NCBI GenBank assembly: GCA_041736465.1
Contig: JBGSTO010000168.1
Coordinates: 1 to 5,907 of the forward strand
Source: JAJUJL01 sp041736465
Lineage (GTDB): Bacteria > Chloroflexota > Anaerolineae > Anaerolineales > UBA4823
Reading direction: 5' to 3'
DNA length: 5,907 nt
Shown: in pieces, positions 1 through 5,357 of the stretch
How positions within the stretch are numbered: position 1 is the first letter of the stretch
Layout of the letters: every line of letters begins with the position of its first letter
Translations under genes and position numbers: made by a program
Notes under the pieces: model-generated
The model's database searches: none
What the model saw: only the letters and a program-made list of their open reading frames with translations
What the model was told of the DNA's origin: nothing

Positions 1-1171
1 GGCTGGCTTCCAGTATGGGTTCGGCTTTCCCGATTAGATCGGCGAGCCGCAGCATGCTGTTGGTCACCAACGCCAGCGGCGGTTCATCCATCGCCCGGAT
101 GGTCTCCCACACGCGTGCTTGCCGTTCTTTGAGGTCCGAAATCTGCGCTGCAGCCCCTGAAACCGCGCGGCGGCTGACCAGGCGGCTCCACACAATCTGG
201 AAAACAACCGATACAGGCGGCGCCACGATCAGACCGGCGAACCCAAAAGCATCTGCCAGGGCAATCAACAGAACAACGGTCAGAATGGGATTATCCCACC
301 GGCGGGTGATCAGCCTGGGCTTGAACCATACACCCAAAGCAATCAAGACGGCAAGCGCATAGACAGACGTAAACAGGCTGAGCTGTGCACTGGTCAGCAG
401 CCCGGCTAAAAGCACCGGGACTACCGCCAGGGCTGCCCCGACAACGGGCACCAGGGACGCCAGAGCGCCGGTCAGCGCCAGGAGCGCCGGGTAAGGGGAG
501 CCGAGCAGCCAGAAACCAAGCCCTAACAGTATCCCCGCCAGCACACTTTGCAGCACCTCGCCGCGTATGTATGCGCCGATGTCAGGCTCGATGATGCGCC
601 AGATCCCGCGCGCCCGGCTGCGCTGGTCGGAGGGAAGCAGGGAGAGCCACAGCCTTTCAAAATGAATTTGATTGATCGCCCAATAGATGCTCAGGAGCAC
701 AATGACGAGTACGGCGCTCACCATACCACCGATGCCCTGAGTGAAGCTGAGCAAAGCCGGCAGCACAAGCTGCCCCTGGTCGCCGGTAAGTGCTTCAAAT
801 AGCTGGCTCGGCGGAGGCAATCGCGCCACCAGCGCCAGTTGAAACGGGCTGCCTTGCAGCCATGCCGGCAGTATCCATGCATCCTGCGCCGATAAAGTCT
901 GGGCGAGCCGCTGCATTTCATTGATTGCCGCCCTGCCGGTCAGATAGAGCAGGAAGCCGAACGCGCCCACCGCCGCCAGATACAGCACAATCCAGGCTGC
1001 GCGCACCAGCCAGCCTCGCCCGCCCAGGCGGTTCACCAATGGGCGCAGGGCTGCTGCCAGCGTCAGCGAGATCAGCACATAGACGACGACAATCCGGAAC
1101 TGCCACAGCACCACCAGCGCCAGCAGCGTGGTCATAACCGCCGCGCCGAACCCTAAAAGCTGCTTGGTCAT
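1..1171 (-). CDS. AI-2E family transporter-like permease, second paralogue; 3' end cut by window edge
   Basis: The frame from ATG at 1169-1171 stays open for 390 codons to the left edge, so the C-terminus is missing. The protein is strongly hydrophobic: two N-terminal membrane segments (about residues 8-46 and 55-79), a less hydrophobic stretch at about 80-130, then further segments at about 135-167, 205-225, 228-262, 266-283 and 296-330, with a soluble tail from about 331. This layout and the segment LASLVPVVGAALAVVP (residues 237-252) match the AI-2E/PerM (UPF0118) family of polytopic permeases, some of which export autoinducer-2 or act as Na+/H+ antiporters. It is more divergent than its neighbour: VPVVGA replaces VPMVGP, and the usual VENxLLVPRxM region reads as WFKPRLITRRW. 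The start overlaps the preceding stop as ATGA (1171-1168) and has no convincing ribosome-binding site of its own, so translational coupling is likely. The substrate cannot be told from sequence. Confidence 0.9.
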   Translation of the reverse strand, partial: MTKQLLGFGAAVMTTLLALVVLWQFRIVVVYVLISLTLAAALRPLVNRLGGRGWLVRAAWIVLYLAAVGAFGFLLYLTGRAAINEMQRLAQTLSAQDAWILPAWLQGSPFQLALVARLPPPSQLFEALTGDQGQLVLPALLSFTQGIGGMVSAVLVIVLLSIYWAINQIHFERLWLSLLPSDQRSRARGIWRIIEPDIGAYIRGEVLQSVLAGILLGLGFWLLGSPYPALLALTGALASLVPVVGAALAVVPVLLAGLLTSAQLSLFTSVYALAVLIALGVWFKPRLITRRWDNPILTVVLLIALADAFGFAGLIVAPPVSVVFQIVWSRLVSRRAVSGAAAQISDLKERQARVWETIRAMDEPPLALVTNSMLRLADLIGKAEPILEAS

Positions 1172-2442
1172 GCTGTACCCGGTGGCTGCACCTGCGCCAG
1201 CAGAGCGTCCAGGTCAGTGGTTAAGGTCTCGATCTCATCCAGCACCTGATCGATTTCTTTGACGCTGAGATCCGAACCCCCTTTTGTGAGCCGCGCCTGC
1301 TTGCGCAGATCTTGCGCCAGGTCTTGCGCTTCATAGCGCAGCCGGCTGGCGTAATCGCGGCCGGATGAGGCCGCCGGTTCCGTGACGGTTGGATGAAAGA
1401 CGAAGCGATCGAGGATGAGCTGGATGATGGCCGCGATCGGGATTGCCATCAACGCGCCGGCGATGCCAAACAGCGAGCTGAAGGCAAATATCGCCAGCAG
1501 CGAGACGAATGGATTGACTCCCACCGCCTTGCGCATGACGCGCGGCACCAGCAGGCTGTTTTCCACCTGCTGAATCACCAGCGTGGCGACGATCACCCAG
1601 ATCAACTTGGAAGGCGAGATGGATAGCGCGATGACTGCCGCAGGAATGGCGCCCAGCAGCGGTCCGACCATCGGTACTGCTTCCAATAATCCCGCCACGA
1701 GCGCCAGCACCAGTGCATTGGGCAAGCCGATGAGCAGATAGGCGACCAGCGCCAGAAGGCCGATCACCAGGCACAGGAAAGCCTGGCCCGCAATATAGAA
1801 ACCCACCTTGGATTCTATAGCCAGGATCAGCTCGCTGGTTATGCCGCGCTGCGCCTTTGGGAGCAGCGGCAGGAGTATCTGAATGATGCGCGGCCCATCC
1901 AGCGTCCAGTGCAGGGCCAGTAGAAGAATGGCTGTGGCGATGAAAATGGCCTGGGCTGCCGATGCCAGGTAGCCAAACGCCTGCCCGGCGGAAGCCAGCA
2001 TCTGCTGTCCGGTTTGCTGCACCGGTTCCAGACCCGGTAGTTCTGCCGGGAGAAATTCACTTAAGCGCAGCATCCATGGATTGGGAATACTCACCATCCA
2101 CGCACGCAGGCTCTGGTAGTAACCCGGCACAGCGGCGGCAATGGTCGTGCTTTGCTCGACAATCAACGGGAATAACAGCAGTATGAAGCTGGTGAGCAGT
2201 GCCAGCAGCAGGAGATAGACCAGGACGACCCCGGCTAAACGCGGCAGCCCGCGCCGGTGCAGCCAGGTTACGACCGGCCTGATCACCGTGCCCAGCACGA
2301 CGGCGATAAACAAGATGAAAACCACCTGGCTGAAGCGATACAGCAGCCAAAAGCTGAGGGCGACAAAAACCAGCACCAGAGTCGCCCACATTACGCGGCG
2401 AAATGTCCATTGATAAGGTTGTGAAGGTGGTTGGAGTGCCAT
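1168..2442 (-). CDS. AI-2E family transporter-like permease (PF01594-type)
   Basis: This 424-residue protein has the length and layout of AI-2E/PerM (UPF0118) family permeases. Paired N-terminal membrane segments lie at about 18-50 and 66-96, a periplasmic-type loop at about 97-150, and a cluster of further helices at about 157-177, 213-240, 242-275, 278-292 and 312-345. Family hallmarks are visible: VPMVGPLLGAIPA (256-268), QQVENSLLVPRVM (291-303) and NPFVSLLAI (310-318). Members include AI-2 exporters and Na+/H+ antiporters, but most are uncharacterised, so the substrate here is unknown. The last 75 or so residues form a charged, acidic, probably helical cytoplasmic tail (SVKEIDQVLDEIETLTTDLD near 393-412). 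The ATG start is preceded only by GGAAAG one base away, or GAAAG further upstream, so the ribosome-binding site is weak. The gene follows the rhomboid gene by 63 nt and overlaps the next permease by 4 nt, indicating one operon. Confidence 0.95.
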   Translation of the reverse strand: MALQPPSQPYQWTFRRVMWATLVLVFVALSFWLLYRFSQVVFILFIAVVLGTVIRPVVTWLHRRGLPRLAGVVLVYLLLLALLTSFILLLFPLIVEQSTTIAAAVPGYYQSLRAWMVSIPNPWMLRLSEFLPAELPGLEPVQQTGQQMLASAGQAFGYLASAAQAIFIATAILLLALHWTLDGPRIIQILLPLLPKAQRGITSELILAIESKVGFYIAGQAFLCLVIGLLALVAYLLIGLPNALVLALVAGLLEAVPMVGPLLGAIPAAVIALSISPSKLIWVIVATLVIQQVENSLLVPRVMRKAVGVNPFVSLLAIFAFSSLFGIAGALMAIPIAAIIQLILDRFVFHPTVTEPAASSGRDYASRLRYEAQDLAQDLRKQARLTKGGSDLSVKEIDQVLDEIETLTTDLDALLAQVQPPGTA

Positions 2443-2505
2443 GCTTTCCGTATGCTTTCGGTAAAACCGGGGATGAGCTGAACCGGGTGAGGGGTTCGAG
2501 CAATT

Positions 2506-3165
2506 TTATCCTCGCCCAGTTAAGACCGGCGTCCCTCGCCTCCCACCTAATAAAAAGGTCAGTACAAATCCGGCAATAAATCCACCGATGTGCGCCATAT
2601 ATGCCACTCCGCCTGTGTCTGCTGTGTTGGAGATCGAGCCAATACCGCTGAAGAACTGCAGAACGATCCACAGTCCAATGACCACCAGCGCAGGCATTGG
2701 GATCACACCTCTGCCCATCAATACATTGACTTTTCCCTGCGGGAACATCAAAATGTAAGCGCCGAGCACCCCTGCAATCGCACCCGATGCGCCTAAATTC
2801 GGTACGTTTGATCCCATGCTAAACGCCAGTTGTGCAAAAGTTGCTGCGATCCCACACACCAGGTAGAAGATTGTAAACTTGACATGCCCAAACCGGTCTT
2901 CCACGTTGTCGCCGAAGATCCACAGGTAGAGCATGTTGCCTCCCAGGTGCAGCCACCCGCCATGCATGAACATGGCAGTGAAGAGCGTCAGAAAATCACC
3001 CAGGGGATTGGCAACGAAGCGGCTGGGAACGAAGGCCCATTTTTCAATAAAAGCATCTCCGCCGCTCAGCTCCACAAAAAAGAACAGCACGTTCAGTACG
3101 ATCAAGGCATAAGTGACCAGCGGAACAGTTCTGCGAGAGCTGTTATCATCACCTATTGGGAACAC
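2506..3165 (-). CDS. Rhomboid family intramembrane serine protease
   Basis: The 219-residue protein is a six-helix-type rhomboid that would cleave transmembrane substrates within the bilayer. All active-site landmarks are present: HGGWLHLGGNMLYLWIFGDN (68-87) with oxyanion Asn77, GASGAIAG with nucleophile Ser127 (125-132), and AHIGGFIAGF with catalytic His192 (191-200). The N-terminus (MFPIGDDNSSRRTVPLVTYA) is typical of the bacterial rhomboid subgroup whose members begin with an IPxxDDxPTRR-like stretch. Membrane segments lie at about 14-32, 55-84, 95-116, 125-142, 157-173 and 186-207. The start codon is GTG (3163-3165), chosen because AGGGAG (3175-3180 on the opposite strand) sits 9 nt upstream and the family N-terminus begins there. 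The gene is followed after 63 nt by the two permeases, an arrangement suggesting co-transcription. Its substrate is unknown. Confidence 0.96.
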   Translation of the reverse strand: MFPIGDDNSSRRTVPLVTYALIVLNVLFFFVELSGGDAFIEKWAFVPSRFVANPLGDFLTLFTAMFMHGGWLHLGGNMLYLWIFGDNVEDRFGHVKFTIFYLVCGIAATFAQLAFSMGSNVPNLGASGAIAGVLGAYILMFPQGKVNVLMGRGVIPMPALVVIGLWIVLQFFSGIGSISNTADTGGVAYMAHIGGFIAGFVLTFLLGGRRGTPVLTGRG

Positions 3166-3174
3166 AAGGTTTTA

Positions 3175-3180
3175 CTCCCT
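3175..3180 (-). promoter_or_regulatory. Ribosome-binding site of the rhomboid gene
   Basis: The minus strand reads AGGGAG, 9 nt before a GTG codon. It decides the non-ATG start of the rhomboid gene. Confidence 0.75.
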
Positions 3181-3206
3181 TCTTCAGAAGGCATTTCGAG
3201 ACTTTG

Positions 3207-3246
3207 AGAATGACACGCTTTTCTCTAGAGCGACACGCTTTTCTCT
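3207..3246 (-). repeat. Two-copy 20-bp tandem direct repeat in the rhomboid leader
   Basis: Two abutting 20-bp units (3227-3246 and 3207-3226) read on the minus strand as AGAGAAAAGCGTGTCGCTCT and AGAGAAAAGCGTGTCATTCT, differing at two positions; the first 15 bases are identical. They lie 42-81 nt upstream of the rhomboid GTG start. A 20-bp period is close to two helical turns, which would place both copies on the same face of the DNA, as expected of paired operator half-sites. Simple slippage duplication is equally possible. No regulator is identified. Confidence 0.8.
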
Positions 3247-3278
3247 GAATATGCCAGGCTCTTCATGCTCAATGCCTT

Positions 3279-3312
3279 TCAGCGTCGCTTCTAAATCGAG
3301 AAGCGACGCTGA
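3279..3312 (-). terminator. Perfect 14-bp hairpin after csbD-like gene; possible terminator or mRNA-stabilising stem
   Basis: The arms 3279-3292 and 3299-3312 are exact reverse complements of 14 bp around a 6-nt loop. The structure lies 55 nt beyond the csbD-like stop codon on the minus strand, and a smaller 5-bp hairpin (3314-3327, CAGGC/GCCTG with a 4-nt loop) sits directly before it. The stem is certain. Termination is inferred, because neither strand shows a T-tract after it (minus-strand continuation is AAGGCATTGA). It could instead protect the 3' end of the upstream message or act in the rhomboid leader. Confidence 0.45.
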
Positions 3313-3366
3313 CCAGGCACAAGCCTGACTTTCAGGTCCGCATCCAGGAAACGACCTTCGAGGGGC

Positions 3367-3585
3367 TCAGGCTTTATCAACCGCCTCTTTCACGTCCTTG
3401 ATGCGCCGGTTGAATTCCTCTTCGGCGTGTTCGCGGGTGTAGCCATATTTCTGTTGCAGCAAGCCGACAATTTGCTCGGCGCTGCCGCCCGCTTGTTCCA
3501 GCTCATCATCGGTGAGCTTGCCCCACCACTCTTTGAGCTGGCCCCGCAGTTCCTTCCACTTGCCTTCGAAAATATCCTTGTTCAT
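3367..3585 (-). CDS. CsbD-like general stress protein
   Basis: This 72-residue hydrophilic protein matches the CsbD family (PF05532) over its whole length. The N-terminal signature is MNKDIFEGKWKELRGQLKEW, followed by WGKLTDDELEQAGGSAEQIV and a C-terminal helical part GYTREHAEEEFNRRIKDV. The family is small, soluble and induced by general stress in many bacteria (sigma-B control in Bacillus subtilis), yet its molecular role is unknown. The ATG is supported by AGAGGA (3591-3596 on the opposite strand) 5 nt upstream. The gene starts 53 nt after the lmo0937-type gene, with no obvious promoter in the gap, so it is probably co-transcribed with it. I do not assign the csbD symbol because family members are often multi-copy. 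Confidence 0.95.
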   Translation of the reverse strand: MNKDIFEGKWKELRGQLKEWWGKLTDDELEQAGGSAEQIVGLLQQKYGYTREHAEEEFNRRIKDVKEAVDKA

Positions 3586-3638
3586 ATGGTTCCTCTTATT
3601 CTTTCGGATGAGATGCCCCAGGTATCACAAGCGCGGCT

Positions 3639-3794
3639 CTAAATGATGTTAAGCAGGCTCAATATGATGAGTATTACCGCGATGACGAGCAGCGTATGGA
3701 TCCAACCGCCGGTGTTCGGGAAGCTTGGACTGATGCTCTTCCCGAAGAAACCGAGCGCCCACAGGATTACTAATATTACGACGATAGTCCACAT
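3639..3794 (-). CDS. Small lmo0937-type membrane protein (51 aa)
   Basis: This short frame encodes 51 residues from ATG at 3792-3794 to TAG at 3639-3641. It begins MWTIVVILVILWALGFFGKS and ends GGWIHTLLVIAVILIILSLL plus NII. Two hydrophobic helices (about 3-17 and 33-50) flank a short polar turn containing SFPNTGG. The pattern (M-x-W-T-I at the start, a G-rich turn, then IHxLLVIAVIL) is that of the lmo0937 family of small membrane proteins (DUF5670), whose function is unknown and which often sit beside stress genes. AAAGGAG (3804-3810 on the opposite strand) lies 9 nt before the start and confirms it. It sits between the GlsB-type and CsbD-like genes in the same orientation. An overlapping longer frame at 3649-3858 is out of phase and is not a gene. 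Confidence 0.88.
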   Translation of the reverse strand: MWTIVVILVILWALGFFGKSISPSFPNTGGWIHTLLVIAVILIILSLLNII

Positions 3795-3829
3795 ATGCGA
3801 TTTCTCCTTTCGATGAACCTAATGTTGGC

Positions 3830-3876
3830 ATCCGTGAGACAGGGTTAGTTTTTCTCATTACACCCGCCTCACGGAT
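3830..3876. repeat. 9-bp inverted repeat between the GlsB-type and lmo0937-type genes
   Basis: ATCCGTGAG (3830-3838) and CTCACGGAT (3868-3876) are exact reverse complements separated by 29 nt. They lie 36 nt upstream of the lmo0937-type start and 32 nt beyond the GlsB-type stop. The wide spacing makes a simple terminator unlikely; an operator or a long-looped leader structure would fit, and chance is not excluded. Confidence 0.5.
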
Positions 3877-3907
3877 TCTTGGACGAGCTCACGCAACAAA
3901 ACTACTG

Positions 3908-4186
3908 TTACACCCTATCATCTCTGTAACTTCTTCTACCGCCGATCATGCGTAAAACGAGGATCAACAATATCGCTCCCATAAACGCAACCAGGATTGA
4001 CATTGCGTTGATCCCAGACATCGTGTCACCGATGTGGAAGAAGTAGAAAGCAATCCAGCCTCCCAACAAACCTCCAAGCACACCGATGATGATGTCACCG
4101 ATTAAACCGTAGCCCCCACCCCTCATGACCTGTCCCGCCAGAAATCCGGCGATCAAGCCCACGATAATCCAGGAAAGTATTCCCAT
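3908..4186 (-). CDS. GlsB/YeaQ/YmgE family (transglycosylase-associated) stress membrane protein
   Basis: The 92-residue protein has three membrane helices (about 3-20, 28-50 and 60-81) rich in glycine, followed by the basic-acidic tail GGRRSYRDDRV. GILSWIIVGLIAGFLAGQVM and GLIGDIIIGVLGGLLGGWIA are the two family blocks of PF04226. Members are small inner-membrane proteins associated with stress responses; the name 'transglycosylase-associated' has no proven enzymatic meaning. A TTG codon four residues upstream (4196-4198) would also keep the frame open, but GGAGG (4192-4196) overlaps it and sits 5 nt before the ATG at 4184-4186, so the ATG is chosen. A possible promoter lies upstream at 4220-4248. 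The gene starts 137 nt after the YggT-family stop and is followed after 113 nt by the lmo0937-type gene. Confidence 0.95.
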   Translation of the reverse strand: MGILSWIIVGLIAGFLAGQVMRGGGYGLIGDIIIGVLGGLLGGWIAFYFFHIGDTMSGINAMSILVAFMGAILLILVLRMIGGRRSYRDDRV

Positions 4187-4191
4187 ATCAT

Positions 4192-4196
4192 CCTCC
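4192..4196 (-). promoter_or_regulatory. Ribosome-binding site deciding the GlsB-type start
   Basis: The minus strand reads GGAGG, 5 nt before ATG at 4186. Its position rules out the in-frame TTG at 4198, which it overlaps. Confidence 0.85.
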
Positions 4197-4219
4197 AATT
4201 GTTCGTCTGATGCAACTTG

Positions 4220-4248
4220 ACTATCACAGCCGGCTCAATTCTGCTCAA
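4220..4248 (-). promoter_or_regulatory. Candidate sigma-70-type promoter for the GlsB-type gene
   Basis: On the minus strand TTGAGC (4243-4248) and GATAGT (4220-4225) are separated by 17 nt, each matching the housekeeping consensus at four of six positions. A TG dinucleotide one base before the -10 adds an extended -10 feature. The predicted start near 4213 would give a leader of about 27 nt that includes the GGAGG site. The match is by eye and moderate. Confidence 0.4.
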
Positions 4249-4264
4249 TGGCTGCGGCCCCTCA

Positions 4265-4292
4265 CCAGGCGATGGTTGATGAGATTGCCTGG
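4265..4292. repeat. 6-bp inverted repeat downstream of the YggT-family gene
   Basis: CCAGGC (4265-4270) and GCCTGG (4287-4292) pair perfectly around a 16-nt loop, 32 nt past the YggT-family stop on the minus strand. There is no T-tract after it, so a terminator role is unproven and a chance pairing is possible. Confidence 0.3.
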
Positions 4293-4323
4293 AGCCACCT
4301 TTGATCAAGGGGAACCGGGTTGT

Positions 4324-4773
4324 TTAGGTATTCGTACGTTCAGTGACGGTCGTCTTCGTCTGGCTAACCTCTACAGGCGCAGGCGTGTGATCGGCTACAA
4401 TCGTCTGCCTGACGCTCACGGGACCGCGCGGGCGGTAGAAAAGCACATACACAATCCGTTCAAGCGCCCAACCGATCAGCAGGTACACGATCATGGCAAT
4501 GACGGAGGAAATCTCCAACACCATGCCGCCGGCTGACGGGGCCCCGGTCAGGCTTGCAAAGGGAGCCACGAAAAGATCGGTCACGGCGTAAAGGAGCGCT
4601 GCAAATGCATTGGATGCATTGACGGCGATCAACTTAAACACAATCCGCAGTGCAAGCGCGGCTTCGAGAAGACCCAGCGCCAGCCAGATTAATTGCGTGG
4701 CTTTAAAGGTTGCCACACGCTGTTCGCGTCCTGGTTCATGTTGTGTCGTTCTTACTTCTTGATAATCTGTCAT
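4324..4773 (-). CDS. YggT family membrane protein
   Basis: The 149-residue protein has a polar N-terminus (1-24), one hydrophobic helix at about 27-50, a linker, a second helix at about 84-110 and a polar C-terminal tail rich in Thr and Val (118-149). The core ALRIVFKLIAVNASNAFAAL followed by AVTDLFVAPF (63-72) is the YggT (PF02325) pattern of an Arg-containing helix, an Asn-rich turn and a T-D/P-x-x-x-P motif. YggT proteins are integral membrane proteins implicated in membrane or osmotic homeostasis and, in some bacteria, placed near cell division genes; the biochemical role is unknown. The ATG is preceded by AGAGGA (4778-4783 on the opposite strand) at 4 nt. It follows the tail-anchored protein gene by 87 nt with a hairpin between them. 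The extended polar termini are longer than in a minimal YggT domain. Confidence 0.88.
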   Translation of the reverse strand: MTDYQEVRTTQHEPGREQRVATFKATQLIWLALGLLEAALALRIVFKLIAVNASNAFAALLYAVTDLFVAPFASLTGAPSAGGMVLEISSVIAMIVYLLIGWALERIVYVLFYRPRGPVSVRQTIVADHTPAPVEVSQTKTTVTERTNT

Positions 4774-4805
4774 ATTGTCCTCTTTCTGAATACTTCTTCG
4801 TGTGG

Positions 4806-4842
4806 GGGTGTTGGGTCGGCAAATTGTCCGCGCCCAACACCC
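4806..4842 (-). terminator. 10-bp hairpin after the DUF883-like gene; possible terminator or processing stem
   Basis: GGGTGTTGGG (4806-4815) and CCCAACACCC (4833-4842) are exact reverse complements. The 17-nt loop can extend the stem through CGG/CCG (4817-4819 with 4828-4830). It begins 18 nt beyond the DUF883-like stop codon on the minus strand, which is where a terminator would be expected. The minus-strand continuation is CCACACGAAG, without a T-tract, and only 32 nt remain before the YggT-family start. Partial termination, mRNA stabilisation or processing inside an operon are therefore as likely as full termination. Confidence 0.5.
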
Positions 4843-4860
4843 GGAATTTCCTATTTGGAG

Positions 4861-5259
4861 CTATCCAACCGGCTGGCGGTTCGGTTTGAGTAGCACACCG
4901 AGCAGCAGACCAAAAGCCAGGGACAGCGTGATCGTCACCCAGGGATATCCGGCCGCTTTCTTGCCGAAGCCGCCTGGAACTTTGTCGGCTACTTCCTGGA
5001 CTTTCGTATTGAACTGGCTCAACCCACTGCCAACGTCCTTGTTCAAGGTATTCGCCGCGACAGACAGCACTTCCTTCGTGTCGCCTGCCAGTTGTTCAAA
5101 TTTCCTGCTCAACCCGGTGAAGCCATCTTCCCCCAACGCGGAAAGATCCTTTTTAATCTTTGCCAGTCCGGCGGCGCTATCCTCACCCAACGCCGTAAAA
5201 TCCTTTTTCGTCTGGGCAACGTCCTGATTCACCTGATTCTCAAATTGTCTATCGTTCAT
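4861..5259 (-). CDS. Tail-anchored helical membrane protein, DUF883/YqjD/ElaB-like
   Basis: This 132-residue protein has a long charged N-terminal part predicted to be amphipathic helix (1-93), a short Gly/Pro hinge (VPGGFGKKAAGYP) and one C-terminal membrane helix (about 106-124, WVTITLSLAFGLLLGVLLKP) ending in a short basic tail. That layout, with PW before a Gly-rich helix, recalls the DUF883 group (YqjD, ElaB), tail-anchored inner-membrane proteins that bind ribosomes in stationary-phase Escherichia coli. The match is by pattern, and the function is inferred only. Residues 18-35 and 36-53 are an 18-residue tandem repeat sharing KKDxxALGED. The ATG has AAAGGA (5267-5272 on the opposite strand) 7 nt upstream. 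It lies 143 nt after the response regulator stop. The rest of the protein resembles a generic amphipathic helix, so an unrelated apolipoprotein-like stress protein remains possible. Confidence 0.88.
   Translation of the reverse strand: MNDRQFENQVNQDVAQTKKDFTALGEDSAAGLAKIKKDLSALGEDGFTGLSRKFEQLAGDTKEVLSVAANTLNKDVGSGLSQFNTKVQEVADKVPGGFGKKAAGYPWVTITLSLAFGLLLGVLLKPNRQPVG
5101..5208 (-). repeat. 54-bp tandem duplication inside the DUF883-like gene
   Basis: The two units 5155-5208 and 5101-5154 encode KKDFTALGEDSAAGLAKI and KKDLSALGEDGFTGLSRK. The first ten residues agree at eight positions, with diverged codons, so the duplication is not recent. The period of 18 residues equals five turns of alpha-helix, which preserves the helical face. 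Confidence 0.75.
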
Positions 5260-5303
5260 AGAGTGATCCTTTCGATTCTTTAGTTAAGCTGGCCCGGTTT
5301 ACG

Positions 5304-5332
5304 CCGGCGCTCGGGTCAGCGCAATGCGCCGG
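5304..5332. repeat. 7-bp GC-rich inverted repeat in the leader of the DUF883-like gene
   Basis: CCGGCGC (5304-5310) and GCGCCGG (5326-5332) are exact reverse complements with a 15-nt loop. The structure lies 44 nt upstream of the start codon of the DUF883-like gene. It lacks a following T-tract on the minus strand. It could be a factor-dependent terminator of the response regulator gene or part of the next gene's leader. Confidence 0.4.
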
Positions 5333-5357
5333 ATTTAGAAACGTTTTTCCCCCAGGG

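Noticed and set aside
15..1137. Several open frames on the plus strand and a second minus frame (for example 15-362, 385-594, 548-802, 718-921, 918-1106, 925-1137)
   Set aside because: They are shadows of the second AI-2E-type permease, which is open on the minus strand across this whole stretch. Their products are Arg/Pro/Ala-rich with no recognisable domain.
2057..2671. A 204-codon minus-strand frame bridging the rhomboid and first permease genes
   Set aside because: It overlaps two well-supported genes out of phase, and its sequence shows no family pattern or membrane logic. It is a by-product of GC-rich coding bias.
3207..3246. CRISPR-like array at the tandem repeat
   Set aside because: Only two abutting copies, no spacers between them, and no cas genes nearby.
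3649..3858. 69-codon minus-strand frame overlapping the lmo0937-type gene
   Set aside because: Out of phase with a gene that has a proper ribosome-binding site and family signature; its product is charged and featureless.
4184..4198. TTG start four residues upstream of the GlsB-type ATG
   Set aside because: The GGAGG ribosome-binding site overlaps this codon and is ideally spaced for the ATG at 4186; the family begins at MGILSWI.
4802..5227. 141-codon plus-strand frame opposite the DUF883-like gene
   Set aside because: Low-complexity Ser/Pro/Phe translation antisense to a gene with a strong start site and coherent helical design. The serial similarity seen in it is just the reverse of the 54-bp repeat.
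5339..5346. AAACGTTT palindrome as an operator
   Set aside because: An 8-bp palindrome is expected by chance at this scale and there is no second copy or promoter context.
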